Source of the DNA: Pseudanabaena sp. M53BS1SP1A06MG
Lineage (GTDB): Bacteria > Cyanobacteriota > Cyanobacteriia > Pseudanabaenales > Pseudanabaenaceae
DNA: 64,000 nucleotides
Direction: 5' to 3'
NCBI GenBank assembly: GCA_020404105.1
Contig: JADBWH010000020.1
Coordinates: 58,854 to 122,853 of the forward strand
The translations under genes and the position numbers were made by a program. How positions within the stretch are numbered: the first letter of the stretch is position 1; each line of letters starts with the position of its first letter. Of this stretch, positions 19,901-27,678 are shown one piece after another. The notes below the pieces were generated by a model, which saw nothing but the letters and a program-made list of their open reading frames with translations, had not been told where the DNA came from and searched no databases.

Positions 19901-20713
19901 AGGTTTGTTTATCCGATTGATAATGGCAGTCAAATAGTTGTTTCCGTAAGCTTAGAACCCATTGCCAGAACTGCAAAAATTGACTTTACGGGAACTTCGG
20001 TACAGTTAGGGAATAACTTTAATGCACCGCTTGCAGTTTGCAAAGCCGTTGTCTTGTATGTATTTCGTACTCTCGTTGATGATGATATCCCACTCAATGC
20101 AGGATGTTTAGAACCTTTGGAAATTATTATCCCTGAAGGCTCAATGCTCAATCCCGTTTATCCCGCGGCGGTAGTGGCGGGAAATGTAGAGACTTCTCAG
20201 GCGATCGCGAATGCTTTGTATGGTGCGCTCGGAGTAATGGCAGCCTCACAGGGAACGATGAATAATTTTACCTTTGGTAGCGATCACTATCAATATTACG
20301 AAACTATTTGCGGTGGATCGGGTGCGGGGAATGATTTTGATGGCACTGATGCGATTCAAACTCACATGACTAATTCACGACTCACCGATCCTGAAATTCT
20401 GGAATGGCGATTTCCTGTACTTTTAGAAGAATTTTCCATCAGAGCAAATAGTGGCGGTATGGGGAAACACAAGGGGGGGAACGGAGTGACACGGCGGATC
20501 AAGTTTCTGGAACCCATGACTGCATCGATTTTGGCAAGTAGTCGGGTTATTCCTCCCTTTGGCTTAAACGGTGGTGAGGCGGGTTCAACTGGTCGTAATT
20601 ATGTAATTAGGAATGATGGAGAGATTCTCGACTTACCAAGCACAGCCACAGTTCAAATGGACTCTGGAGATACATTTGTTATTGAAACTCCTGCTGGAGG
20701 AGGTTATGGTTAG
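16943..20713 (+). CDS. 5-oxoprolinase / hydantoinase, fused A and B subunits
   Basis: 1256 residues. The N-terminal half (about 15-690) is the HyuA-like ATPase: WIDRGGTFTDIVA, GTTVATNALLERKG, MFMQSNGGLTEA, SGPAGGIVGA and DMGGTSTDVAHY. The C-terminal half (about 705-1256) is HyuB-like: FGDVFATNNPYNGGTHLPDI, ASRGHHADIGGITPGSMP, ETICGGSGAGNDFDGTDA. Fused proteins of this size open 5-oxoproline (pyroglutamate) to glutamate with ATP. Two lysine-rich inserts (about 631-655 and about 972-990) coincide with low-complexity DNA and are not part of the core fold. Confidence 0.92.
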   Translation: MSSNSEKVSKINTNSKWQFWIDRGGTFTDIVAQTPDGEIMLHKLLSENPDRYTDAPIQGIRDILGLSPDAAIPIEQISSIKMGTTVATNALLERKGDRTVLLITKGFRDALRIGYQHRPNIFARHIELPEMLYEHVIEIEERYSAHGEVLMSLNENLAIKELQKAYNLGIRACAIALMHSYRYPHHEQRLAAISKQIGFTQVSVSHEISSLIKFVSRGDTTVVDAYLSPILKRYIDRVSAELNHNLTLSSSSTRELNQTTKLMFMQSNGGLTEAKSFQGKNSILSGPAGGIVGAVQTCLQEGFEKIISFDMGGTSTDVAHYAGSYERSLSTEVAGVRLSTPMMAIHTVAAGGGSLLFFDGARYRVGPESAGAFPGPACYRNGGNLAVTDCNVMLGKLQPDFFPKVFGRDGNLPFDREVVVEKFTQLAQTINQNTGQAVTPEAVAQGFLEIAVEKMAMAIKKISIQRGYDVSEYVLCCFGGAGGQHACAIADVLGMTQVFIHPYAGVLSAYGIGLADIRTIRDRSVESELNLELLAELETMAQNLSEEGKTEILQGNEDGNLQIETSLRMRYKGTDSSLAVVIPNSLKIFSQETSDYLRANFESLHKDRYGFIFENKVLIVEAIAVETIISRKKEKVKRKKANSQQLTANRQTAQVYMAGAWRETPILRREDLRVGDRIQGAALIIDATGTNVLEPHWEAELNEDDCLILRRSPQYQNQMSEGEEIKVPPIKMDLVATYPDPIKLEIFNNLFQSIAEQMGFTLQNTSVSVNIRERLDFSCAIFDLEGELVANAPHIPVHLGSMGESVKALIEEKGTANIRFGDVFATNNPYNGGTHLPDITVITPVFIDSEQPIFYVASRGHHADIGGITPGSMPSNSTSIEEEGILFDNFQLVKNGRFCEAETLALLTSSAYPARNPAQNIADLQAQIAANECGAKELQRMVNHYGTSTVQAYMGFVRDNAEAAIRKVIANLAKGKGKGKKEKDKRRFVYPIDNGSQIVVSVSLEPIARTAKIDFTGTSVQLGNNFNAPLAVCKAVVLYVFRTLVDDDIPLNAGCLEPLEIIIPEGSMLNPVYPAAVVAGNVETSQAIANALYGALGVMAASQGTMNNFTFGSDHYQYYETICGGSGAGNDFDGTDAIQTHMTNSRLTDPEILEWRFPVLLEEFSIRANSGGMGKHKGGNGVTRRIKFLEPMTASILASSRVIPPFGLNGGEAGSTGRNYVIRNDGEILDLPSTATVQMDSGDTFVIETPAGGGYG

Positions 20714-20832
20714 TTATGCAAATATTTCCCTATTCAATTCAGACCTTGCTTTGGCTAAATCTCAGCTTGGTTTTCATAAGCTTTGCTCCCATCGGTTTAT
20801 CTCTGCACAGATTTGTCATTTTACATCGGTTT

Positions 20833-20920
20833 GCGCTTACTCAAAACCCAGAAATATTTTTGAAAGTGTTGCTTTGCCCCACTTTCAAAAATATTTCTGT
20901 ACTACTCAAAGCCTCAATCG
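20833..20920 (-). repeat. Repeat family D, copy 2
   Basis: Inverse of copy 1: GCGCTTACTCAAAACC, then AGAAATATTTTTGAAAGTG facing CACTTTCAAAAATATTTCT, ending TACTACTCAAAGCC. It fills much of the 317-base gap between the oxoprolinase gene and dnaX. Confidence 0.7.
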
Positions 20921-21030
20921 GCTATATTATGGGGTTGTCTTGAATTTCTCTTGATCGATCGCTCTCATCGATAGTTCTAATGCTATACTCGCATACTTGA
21001 TCAGTAGCACTTAAGCCTCATTGTGTTCCT

Positions 21031-23403
21031 ATGGGCTATGAGCCACTCCACCACAAATATCGTCCGCAAATTTTTGCCGACCTCGTTGGGCAAGAAGCGA
21101 TCGCCCATACCCTGACCAATGCCTTAAATACTAAGCGCATTGCTCCTGCTTACCTATTTACAGGCGCAAGGGGGACTGGCAAAACATCGAGTGCACGGAT
21201 CATGGCAAAGTCTCTCAATTGCCTCAGTTCTGACAGTCCGACTCCTCACCCCTGTGGCAAGTGTGAGCTATGCCATAGTATCGCCAACGGCAATGCCCTA
21301 GATATTACTGAAATTGACGCAGCAAGTAATACAGGTGTCGATAACATTCGAGAATTAATCGAACGCGCCCAGTTTGCGCCTGTAAAAGCTCGATTTAAGG
21401 TTTATATAATTGACGAATGTTTGACAGGCGATACCCTTGTTCAGACAGACTCAGGATTAATGCGTATTGACAATCAGGATTTGTTAGGAAAGCAGGTACT
21501 TAGCTATAACGAATCTTTAGCAACATGGGAATACAAAAAGGTTGTACGTTGGCTAGAGCGCGATGTAAAGCCTACGTTAATTATTAAAACTAATCAGCGA
21601 TCGCTACAATGTACAGGTAATCATTTAATCAGAACAGGATCAGGATGGACAGCAGCAAGCAATATCAAAGTTGGGATGAACATATTGTCACCTGTGCCTG
21701 TGGATGTGGAGAAAAGATGGAAATGGCATACAAGTTTGGAGAAGTTCAAATCTGTAACTGTCGTTGGTAATGAGCCAGTTTATGACATTGAAGTAGAAGA
21801 TAATCATAACTTTGTCGCTAATGGTCTACTAGTTCATAACTGTCATATGCTGAGTACCGCAGCATTTAATGCGCTACTCAAAACCCTAGAAGAACCGCCC
21901 GATCGCGTTACTTTTATCCTTGCGACAACCGACCCGCAGCGCGTATTACCGACAATTATTTCGCGTTGTCAGCGTTTTGACTTTCGGCGGATTCCCCTTG
22001 AATCAATGGTCAAGCATTTAGGAAAGATCGCCGCTAATGAGAACATTAATATTCATATGGAAGCTCTCACTCTTGTTGCCCAAATCGCGCAAGGAGGATT
22101 ACGGGATGCGGAGTCTCTGCTTGATCAGTTGAGTCTATTAGATGGAGAGATTACCGTTGAAGCAGTTTGGGATTTAGTTGGTTCTGTACCCGAACAAGAT
22201 TTGCTTTCATTAATCGAAGCGATCGCCACAGATCATTCCACGCAGCTAATTGACTATGTGCGGCGAATTATGGATCGGGGACGCGAACCCTTGATCGTGT
22301 TGCAGAATTTAGCGAATATGTATCGCGATTTATTGATTGCGAAAACCGCTAGCGATCGTAGTGATCTCGTAGCCATGACAAGCTCAGGTTGGGAGCGTTT
22401 AGTACAACTTGCTCAGACCTTACCAACTCCTAGTATTTTGCTTGGTCAACAGCATTTACGATCGGCGGAACTACAAATTCGCAACTCCACACAACCTCGT
22501 TTGTGGTTGGAAGTAACTTTAATGGGTTTATTACCTTCAGCCCAAGGAGCGATCGCGCCATCTCATTCTCAATCATCAAACACATTCATACCTCAGGCTA
22601 CTCCTCCCCGCAATATTAGCGCACAACCTATCGCTCAACCACCCAAACAGAATCCCATTCTACAGGTATCATCCACCCCAAAACAAAATTTGTCATCTGT
22701 TTCGCCAGAGCCGATTTCCCATCCACCTATTGAACAACCTGTTACAAAAACTAGTCCTGAAACATCTATCCCTACTTCTATCTCTTTGCCAAATGGCGAA
22801 ACTCCAATTTCTTCTCAAAATGATGACCTAAATGATTTTGCTTCAGTGGGATATGACCTTGATCAACTATGGCAAAACCTTTTGCAAATGTTGCCATCAC
22901 CAACGAGAGCGATCTTTGTGCAAATGGAATCTCGCTTTTTAGAAGTTGATACCAATAGCGTCAAAATAGGCTTAGGCGGTAAACGTGATGAAACCACAAA
23001 AAATATTGCTGTTCAGAAGCGCCCTGAACTAGAAAATGCTTGCTCTCAATTACTGCAACGCCCGATTAAAGTGATGTTTAAGTTTGTTGCATCTTCTCAA
23101 TCTGGGGCAACACAGGTACAAGTTCCTACACCTTTACCTCACTCACCTTCGATCGCACCTCCCTCACCAAACCTGAATTCACAAGTACCATCACCCAATT
23201 CAGTAATTCAACCTGCTGCAGGGATCACGCCACCAGTGCCATCGGTAAGTTCGCATTCAAATCAAGAGGATCCCCCTGCGCCAAAACAATCTAGGGGATA
23301 CGTTGTTTTATCTGAAGAAGAGAGGATTGTGAGGAATATGGCAGAATTCTTTAATGGACAAATTATTGATCTCGATGAAGAAACAAGTGATCAAGGTACT
23401 TAA
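21031..23403 (+). CDS. dnaX: DNA polymerase III subunits gamma/tau, containing an intein
   Basis: 790 residues, or 649 after splicing. Clamp-loader ATPase of the replisome. Walker A is GARGTGKTSS (about 45-54). The zinc module is the four cysteines in the stretch CLSSDSPTPHPC-GKCELC. Walker B VYIIDE is cut by an intein (residues 130-270) and resumes CHMLSTAAFNALLKTLEEPP. Sensor 1 is ILATTDPQRVLPTIISRCQ. The C-terminal part is proline/serine-rich linker and a tau-like domain. Start ATG 21031 begins the typical YEPLHHKYRPQIF. Confidence 0.96.
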   Translation: MGYEPLHHKYRPQIFADLVGQEAIAHTLTNALNTKRIAPAYLFTGARGTGKTSSARIMAKSLNCLSSDSPTPHPCGKCELCHSIANGNALDITEIDAASNTGVDNIRELIERAQFAPVKARFKVYIIDECLTGDTLVQTDSGLMRIDNQDLLGKQVLSYNESLATWEYKKVVRWLERDVKPTLIIKTNQRSLQCTGNHLIRTGSGWTAASNIKVGMNILSPVPVDVEKRWKWHTSLEKFKSVTVVGNEPVYDIEVEDNHNFVANGLLVHNCHMLSTAAFNALLKTLEEPPDRVTFILATTDPQRVLPTIISRCQRFDFRRIPLESMVKHLGKIAANENINIHMEALTLVAQIAQGGLRDAESLLDQLSLLDGEITVEAVWDLVGSVPEQDLLSLIEAIATDHSTQLIDYVRRIMDRGREPLIVLQNLANMYRDLLIAKTASDRSDLVAMTSSGWERLVQLAQTLPTPSILLGQQHLRSAELQIRNSTQPRLWLEVTLMGLLPSAQGAIAPSHSQSSNTFIPQATPPRNISAQPIAQPPKQNPILQVSSTPKQNLSSVSPEPISHPPIEQPVTKTSPETSIPTSISLPNGETPISSQNDDLNDFASVGYDLDQLWQNLLQMLPSPTRAIFVQMESRFLEVDTNSVKIGLGGKRDETTKNIAVQKRPELENACSQLLQRPIKVMFKFVASSQSGATQVQVPTPLPHSPSIAPPSPNLNSQVPSPNSVIQPAAGITPPVPSVSSHSNQEDPPAPKQSRGYVVLSEEERIVRNMAEFFNGQIIDLDEETSDQGT
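21418..21840 (+). other. Mini-intein in DnaX (141 residues, no homing endonuclease)
   Basis: It begins with C1 in block A (CLTGDTLVQT), has the block B histidine in CTGNHLIRT, block F in VYDIEVEDNHNFVANG, and ends LLVHN in block G with Cys +1 of the extein. All the residues needed for splicing are present. There are only about 45 residues between blocks B and F, so no endonuclease domain is inserted. It lies exactly inside the Walker B motif of the ATPase. DnaX inteins are known from Synechocystis and relatives; this is a short one. Confidence 0.95.
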
Positions 23404-23436
23404 TTAATGAATTGCTGCACAGAGTGTAGTAATTCT

Positions 23437-24450
23437 TTACCCCAAAGCAGTAGGGATTTTAATGTTTTCTTCCCATTTGCGAGGTGGACTAGCGCGACGA
23501 ATGTTCCGCCAGATCTGCGTTGCCGCTAAAGTGCCATCAGCCACAGCGATAGAAACTTGATTCAAACCTTTCTTCAAATCACCAAGGGCAAAAATACGAT
23601 CATGACTAGTCTTGCACATATCATTAGTCACAAGATTCTGCCCATCGTATTCCAGCCCTGCAATGCCTTTGAGGTATTGATTATGGTAAACAGAACCCAT
23701 GCCAACTAAGCCTGTGGTCGCCTCGACGATTGTACCGTCAGTAAGCTCCACACCACTAAGTTGATGATTTTCACCGTGGAATTTAGCAATTGGGGCTTCG
23801 TACAGTGGATAGCCATGCTCTGCCAGCTTTTGTTTTGTCTTATCGCTAACTTCACATAGTCCGTGAGTCAAAACGGAAATATAGGGAGTAAACCAGTTCA
23901 ATACAAAAGCAGCACCAATTTGTCCTTCTGTATTCGCAATCAAAATTGCCTTCTGATCCCACATATCAAAACCATCGCAGATCATGCAGACATGAAGCGT
24001 ATATCCTGCATAATCATAGACATTTTGCATATTTCCCAACTGAGGTAGATTGTCGATAATTCCTGAAGCAGCAATTAAGTACTTACTATGGAATACAGGA
24101 TAAATGCTGTTAGTTTTGCCAACTTTTACTTTTACCGCAAAGGTTTCACCTTCATCAACAACATCTTCGACATAGCCGCGCAAATGATCGGCTCCCCAAT
24201 CAATAGCTGTCTTTGTACCATGATTCAAAATGTCGCGCCCAGGGGTGGTGGGGTCAAGTCCGACATAATTACGCAAATCTTGCATCCATAGCGATCGCCC
24301 TTTGCCTTTTTCGACAATTAAACACTTCAGTCCATAGCGAGCAAGGTAGATCGCTGCCGATAGTCCACCCATGCCACCACCAACTACGATCGCATCGTAG
24401 ACAGTATCAAGGCGTTCATTTAGATTTTTGCTAGAGAGTTTCATAGCCAC
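23437..24450 (-). CDS. Thioredoxin-reductase-like flavoprotein, probably pyridine-nucleotide independent
   Basis: 337 residues. The FAD dinucleotide motif VVGGGMGGLSAA is at 22-33. A CxxC pair lies in HVCMICDGFD (C155, C158), the position of the redox-active pair in thioredoxin reductases. The second nucleotide domain has ANTEGQIGAA in place of the GGGDSA-type glycine motif, and no HRR motif follows, so NADPH binding looks lost. This fits cyanobacterial flavoproteins of the DDOR/ferredoxin-type reductase groups. The late motif ALGDLKKGLNQVSIAVADG closes the FAD site. It lies 166 bases downstream of, and co-directional with, a peroxiredoxin gene. Confidence 0.85.
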   Translation of the reverse strand: MAMKLSSKNLNERLDTVYDAIVVGGGMGGLSAAIYLARYGLKCLIVEKGKGRSLWMQDLRNYVGLDPTTPGRDILNHGTKTAIDWGADHLRGYVEDVVDEGETFAVKVKVGKTNSIYPVFHSKYLIAASGIIDNLPQLGNMQNVYDYAGYTLHVCMICDGFDMWDQKAILIANTEGQIGAAFVLNWFTPYISVLTHGLCEVSDKTKQKLAEHGYPLYEAPIAKFHGENHQLSGVELTDGTIVEATTGLVGMGSVYHNQYLKGIAGLEYDGQNLVTNDMCKTSHDRIFALGDLKKGLNQVSIAVADGTLAATQIWRNIRRASPPRKWEENIKIPTALG

Positions 24451-24512
24451 CCCACTTTAAAAGTTACGTTAAAGAGAATAAGAAATTGCGCGAAGTGCAC
24501 TTTCTTACTTGA

Positions 24513-24605
24513 TAGGACTTACGCACTGGGTAGATGTGGTGCGGGCTTCGCCCGCACCACATCTACCTCAAGTCTAATAAATTCGTTCGGTTTGCGTAAG
24601 TCCTA
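24513..24605 (+). mobile_element. Repeat family F, copy 2 (93-bp MITE-like)
   Basis: Ends TAGGACTTACGCA / TGCGTAAGTCCTA are perfect inverted repeats. A palindrome GTAGATGTGGTGCGGGC / GCCCGCACCACATCTAC fills the centre. It lies between the peroxiredoxin and flavoprotein genes and may affect their co-transcription. Confidence 0.85.
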
Positions 24606-24615
24606 ATTGAAAGAA

Positions 24616-25188
24616 TTAGCCTTCAAAAGCTAAGCGAGGAGCAGATACGCCAGCAGGTGTACCACCCTTTAAGTAAGCTAGCATAGTGTCAGCATCAGAT
24701 ACTTCAAAAGGGTCGGTTTGGCAATTATCAGAGAAACCAGGCTCAACGAAGATTTTCTCAATCTTGAGATCATTTACGAACATGGAATAGCGCCAAGAGC
24801 GAAGACCGAAGCCAATGTTGGATTTGTCAACCAACATACCCATCTTACGGGTAAATTCGCCAGCACCATCGGGTAGCAAGAATACATTCTTAGCACCGAT
24901 TTCTTTACCCCACTTGAACATTACAAAAGCATCGTTAACAGATACACAGATAACTGCATCAACACCTAATGCTTTGAATTCATCATAAAGCTCTTCATAG
25001 CGAGGTAGGTGGTTAGACGAGCAAGTAGGAGTAAATGCACCAGGAAGAGAGAAAACTACTACTTTTTTCCCTGCAAAAAGATCTTCAGTGGTTTTATCTT
25101 CCCAACGATAAGGATTAGGTCCACCTACGGACTCATCGCGTACACGAGTCTTAAATACAACGCTTGGTACGGTGTCGATAACTGCCAT
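24616..25188 (-). CDS. Type II (Prx5-like) peroxiredoxin
   Basis: 190 residues. The motif [17 protein letters not shown] places the peroxidatic cysteine at C56. [14 protein letters not shown] and the late RSWRYSMFV with the arginine of the active site complete the AhpE/Prx5 fold. A second cysteine in [13 protein letters not shown] may resolve the disulfide. The enzyme reduces H2O2 and organic peroxides with thioredoxin or glutaredoxin. A perfect 8-1-8 palindrome (25228-25244) lies 40 bases upstream, and a Fur-family regulator gene is divergent. Confidence 0.93.
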   Translation of the reverse strand: MAVIDTVPSVVFKTRVRDESVGGPNPYRWEDKTTEDLFAGKKVVVFSLPGAFTPTCSSNHLPRYEELYDEFKALGVDAVICVSVNDAFVMFKWGKEIGAKNVFLLPDGAGEFTRKMGMLVDKSNIGFGLRSWRYSMFVNDLKIEKIFVEPGFSDNCQTDPFEVSDADTMLAYLKGGTPAGVSAPRLAFEG

Positions 25189-25227
25189 ATTTTTTTTAAT
25201 CTACAATGAACGCTTATATGAACAAAG

Positions 25228-25244
25228 ATAAGAATAATTCTTAT
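25228..25244. promoter_or_regulatory. Candidate PerR/Fur operator
   Basis: ATAAGAAT-A-ATTCTTAT is a perfect inverted repeat with one central base. It lies 40 bases upstream of the peroxiredoxin start and is AT-rich like known PerR boxes. The divergent Fur-family gene at 25503 is the obvious candidate binder. Binding is inference. Confidence 0.6.
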
Positions 25245-25502
25245 TTAGAAATTAGTCAATAGCCATAGTTAGTTAATTCTTTGAAAAATATTAATAAATT
25301 TGTAGTTCTTAGATAGAGATGATATATTGTTTAGACAAAATGCCAAGCTTTGGCTAAAAAATCTAAAAAATGTAACTAGACTAACTATTCATTTGGGATA
25401 TTTTAAGGACTGATCACTAAATTTCTCTAATTTGTCAGAACAGCAAATTGAGTCAGTAGGGACTTAACTAGAGAATTTAGCGAACCTCAGGAGGAAGTTT
25501 AT

Positions 25503-25922
25503 ATGCAAAAGCAAGCGGATCGGGTTGTACAAATTTTGAAATCTAAAGGATTGCGGGTTACGCCACAGCGTTTTGCCGTATATGCAAACTTACTCGATCG
25601 CCAAGATCACCCTACTGCTGAGCAAATCTTGAACGATCTCAATCAAAATGCGCCCACTTCTTCACAAGCAACCGTTTATCTCTCACTGCAAACTTTGCGT
25701 GATGCAGGACTTGTGCGTGAAGTTCTATTAGAACAAGGTGTATGTCGCTATGATGCCAATGTCGAACCACATCATCACTTCCGATGCAAATGCTGTGGAG
25801 AAATAGAAGATATTGCGTGGAATGCTTTTGCAGGGTTGGGTTTCCAACAAATTCGCGCAGGCTTAAAAGTTGATAGCTACGAAGTAACTGTTACTGGAAT
25901 ATGCGATCGCTGCGATCTATAA
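25503..25922 (+). CDS. perR: Fur-family transcriptional regulator, probably PerR
   Basis: 139 residues with a strong AGGAGGAA ribosome site. The N-terminal winged helix (about 1-85) reads GLRVTPQRFAVYANLLDR, then PTAEQILNDLNQ. The metal region has HHHFRCKCCGEIEDI, and a second CxxC at the end (GICDRCDL) forms a structural zinc site. Divergent placement from a peroxiredoxin gene with a palindrome between favours the peroxide sensor PerR over the iron regulator Fur. It probably represses the peroxiredoxin and possibly itself. Confidence 0.85.
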   Translation: MQKQADRVVQILKSKGLRVTPQRFAVYANLLDRQDHPTAEQILNDLNQNAPTSSQATVYLSLQTLRDAGLVREVLLEQGVCRYDANVEPHHHFRCKCCGEIEDIAWNAFAGLGFQQIRAGLKVDSYEVTVTGICDRCDL

Positions 25923-25957
25923 GCATCATAAAAGAAGAGTCTTTACACACTCTTCTT

Positions 25958-26476
25958 TTAATCATCTGGATTTAAATCACCCATAAACCCCTCAGAACGG
26001 ATGTCATCAGGCGTAATTAATCTTGCTTTATCACTAGAGCCATCTAAATCACGAATCGATAGGTCATTACTACGGATTTTTTCTTGATATTTCTCTGAGG
26101 ATCTTTGACGGCGGGGGCGACCCAAAGATTTTAAGCCAGCTTTAATTCCAGCAAATGCGCTTTTAGTCGCGATCGTAGCGCTAGAAGCACTTTGACGTAC
26201 ACCTTTAATGCCATCATTAACTTGCTTAACCGCCTCACCCGCACTTTTTGCGCCTTGATTTAGCTCATCACTTAATTCACTTAGCTCCAAACCAGTCATC
26301 CGAATGGCTTCAAGAGTAGCAGGTAGCTCCCTAGTCAAAGTATCTGCTAAACGCACAACACTATTTGCGGCTTTCCCTAGCTCTTGGAATGCAGGAATTG
26401 CCGTGAGCAAAAGAATTGTCAGGCAAACGACTACTAATAAAAATGATAGACCTAGTAGGAAGATAGCTTCTGACAT
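25958..26476 (-). CDS. DUF948-type membrane-anchored protein
   Basis: 172 residues. An N-terminal transmembrane helix (about 5-28, LLGLSFLLVVVCLTILLLTA) is followed by a long helical, coiled-coil-like region (about 35-110: LSELSDELNQGAKSAGEAV). The C-terminal 60 residues are basic then acidic. This is the DUF948 pattern. It is last of three same-strand genes (27261 to 25958) that all look membrane-associated. YtxH/DUF948 pairs occur in many bacteria and are linked with general stress, but no molecular role is established. Confidence 0.75.
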   Translation of the reverse strand: MSEAIFLLGLSFLLVVVCLTILLLTAIPAFQELGKAANSVVRLADTLTRELPATLEAIRMTGLELSELSDELNQGAKSAGEAVKQVNDGIKGVRQSASSATIATKSAFAGIKAGLKSLGRPRRQRSSEKYQEKIRSNDLSIRDLDGSSDKARLITPDDIRSEGFMGDLNPDD

Positions 26477-26519
26477 AATTTCTTATAAGTGCTTGACTAA
26501 GTACTTGCTCTTTAATTGT

Positions 26520-26882
26520 CTAATCTTCATCTTCAACGGGAATATCGTCTATTTCTATGGATGAGTCATTAGATGTATTTACCATCGATAGAATTAACTC
26601 ATCTTGGAGTTTGCGGCTAGCCTCTTGTCCAGTTGCGATCGCTTCTTGCAATCTAATCAATGCCTCATCAATAGTACGCTGAGCCTGCACAGTCAATCGA
26701 TCAGCTTGATATTGCACATTAGCACTGACTTCCTCCGCTAGTTTGGGTAGGGCTTTGGCAGATCGCTTTAAATCCTGACGAGTTTCTTTACCTGAGCGAG
26801 GCGCAAACAAAATACCCAATGCAGTACCGATTACAGTACCCACAATTACTCCACCAAAGAATTTACCTGCGCCGTTTGACAT
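26520..26882 (-). CDS. YtxH-domain protein
   Basis: 120 residues. It begins with a glycine-rich membrane helix (GGVIVGTVIGTALGILFAPRSG), the YtxH signature with the APRSGKETR motif, then an amphipathic helical region (about 35-100) and an acidic tail. Its start overlaps the end of the upstream 132-residue gene by 20 bases, so the genes are co-transcribed. The YtxH family is general-stress-associated in Bacillus. Confidence 0.8.
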   Translation of the reverse strand: MSNGAGKFFGGVIVGTVIGTALGILFAPRSGKETRQDLKRSAKALPKLAEEVSANVQYQADRLTVQAQRTIDEALIRLQEAIATGQEASRKLQDELILSMVNTSNDSSIEIDDIPVEDED

Positions 26883-27261
26883 TATGCTTGCTCCCTGACG
26901 ACCTGCTGCCTGACGACCTATTACTTGATTTGTGATTTAAGGAGTTTGGCGTACCTTTACCAGACTTTTGCCAACGACTCCCTAAAAAGGATACACCACG
27001 TCCAAGCACAGACAATAATTTCTGAATTCTTTCCAATTGCATTTGCAGCTTTTGATACTGATCCCGCAATGCTCCTACATTGTCACGAGCAATCTCAAGA
27101 CTTGGCGAAGATACTTGCAACCCATTTTGACAGGCTTTTGTCCAGCCATCTACAGTTTTGACTGTAGCTATAAGTGCTTTTTTAAACATCCAGACCTGCC
27201 ATGCTGCCCATAGCAATCCCGCACTAAGTGTTAATTGTATGGCGATCACAATCCAAATCAT
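26863..27261 (-). CDS. Small membrane protein, first gene of the YtxH-DUF948 cluster
   Basis: 132 residues. One transmembrane helix (about 2-22, WIVIAIQLTLSAGLLWAAWQ), a coiled-coil-like middle (about 60-90: LRDQYQKLQMQLERIQKLL), and a basic serine/arginine-rich tail (RSSGSRSSGS). I do not recognise a named family. Overlap with the YtxH gene and the same topology suggest the three products act together at the membrane. Confidence 0.65.
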   Translation of the reverse strand: MIWIVIAIQLTLSAGLLWAAWQVWMFKKALIATVKTVDGWTKACQNGLQVSSPSLEIARDNVGALRDQYQKLQMQLERIQKLLSVLGRGVSFLGSRWQKSGKGTPNSLNHKSSNRSSGSRSSGSKHNVKRRR

Positions 27262-27678
27262 TGCTTTTCAAAAAGACCTCATAGAATTTTTAAGATTTGT
27301 AATATAGGAGAAAGATTTGATTAGGTTAATTTTTTTTAAATTGATCTATTTTTACTGATTTTCTAACTGATTTCTTTAACTAACTTTATTTATAACAATT
27401 TTTAACTTTATGAGGAGTATATAGTAATCCTATGTAAGTAGCGATAAATGATTGGCTTATCATAAGAATACTAAGTCTTTAAGCCGCCAATTCGCCAGTG
27501 ATTATGCTACCCAATTGCGATAAAAAGGGTAGAATACTGTTAGATTTTGCTTAATCTAAATTCAGTTTCAGCAAGTGACAGAATATGTCAGCAAAAGCCA
27601 TGAATCTGAAAAAGGAACTCAAAATTTATTAAACAAGTCTCACAATATATAAATAGATTATATTGGCAATTGATTGAG
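27262..27678. other. Intergenic region without recognised features
   Basis: About 415 AT-rich bases between divergent genes. I see no gene, repeat-family member or strong hairpin. It should hold the promoters of the YtxH cluster and the FHA-LuxR gene. Confidence 0.5.

Noticed and set aside
20716..20943. 75-codon hydrophobic-looking frame after the oxoprolinase gene
   Set aside because: Most of it lies in repeat family D copy 2; the hydrophobic text comes from the AT-rich arms.
24513..24605. Riboswitch or attenuator before the flavoprotein gene
   Set aside because: The hairpin is a family F element with matching ends elsewhere, so its structure is explained by the repeat.
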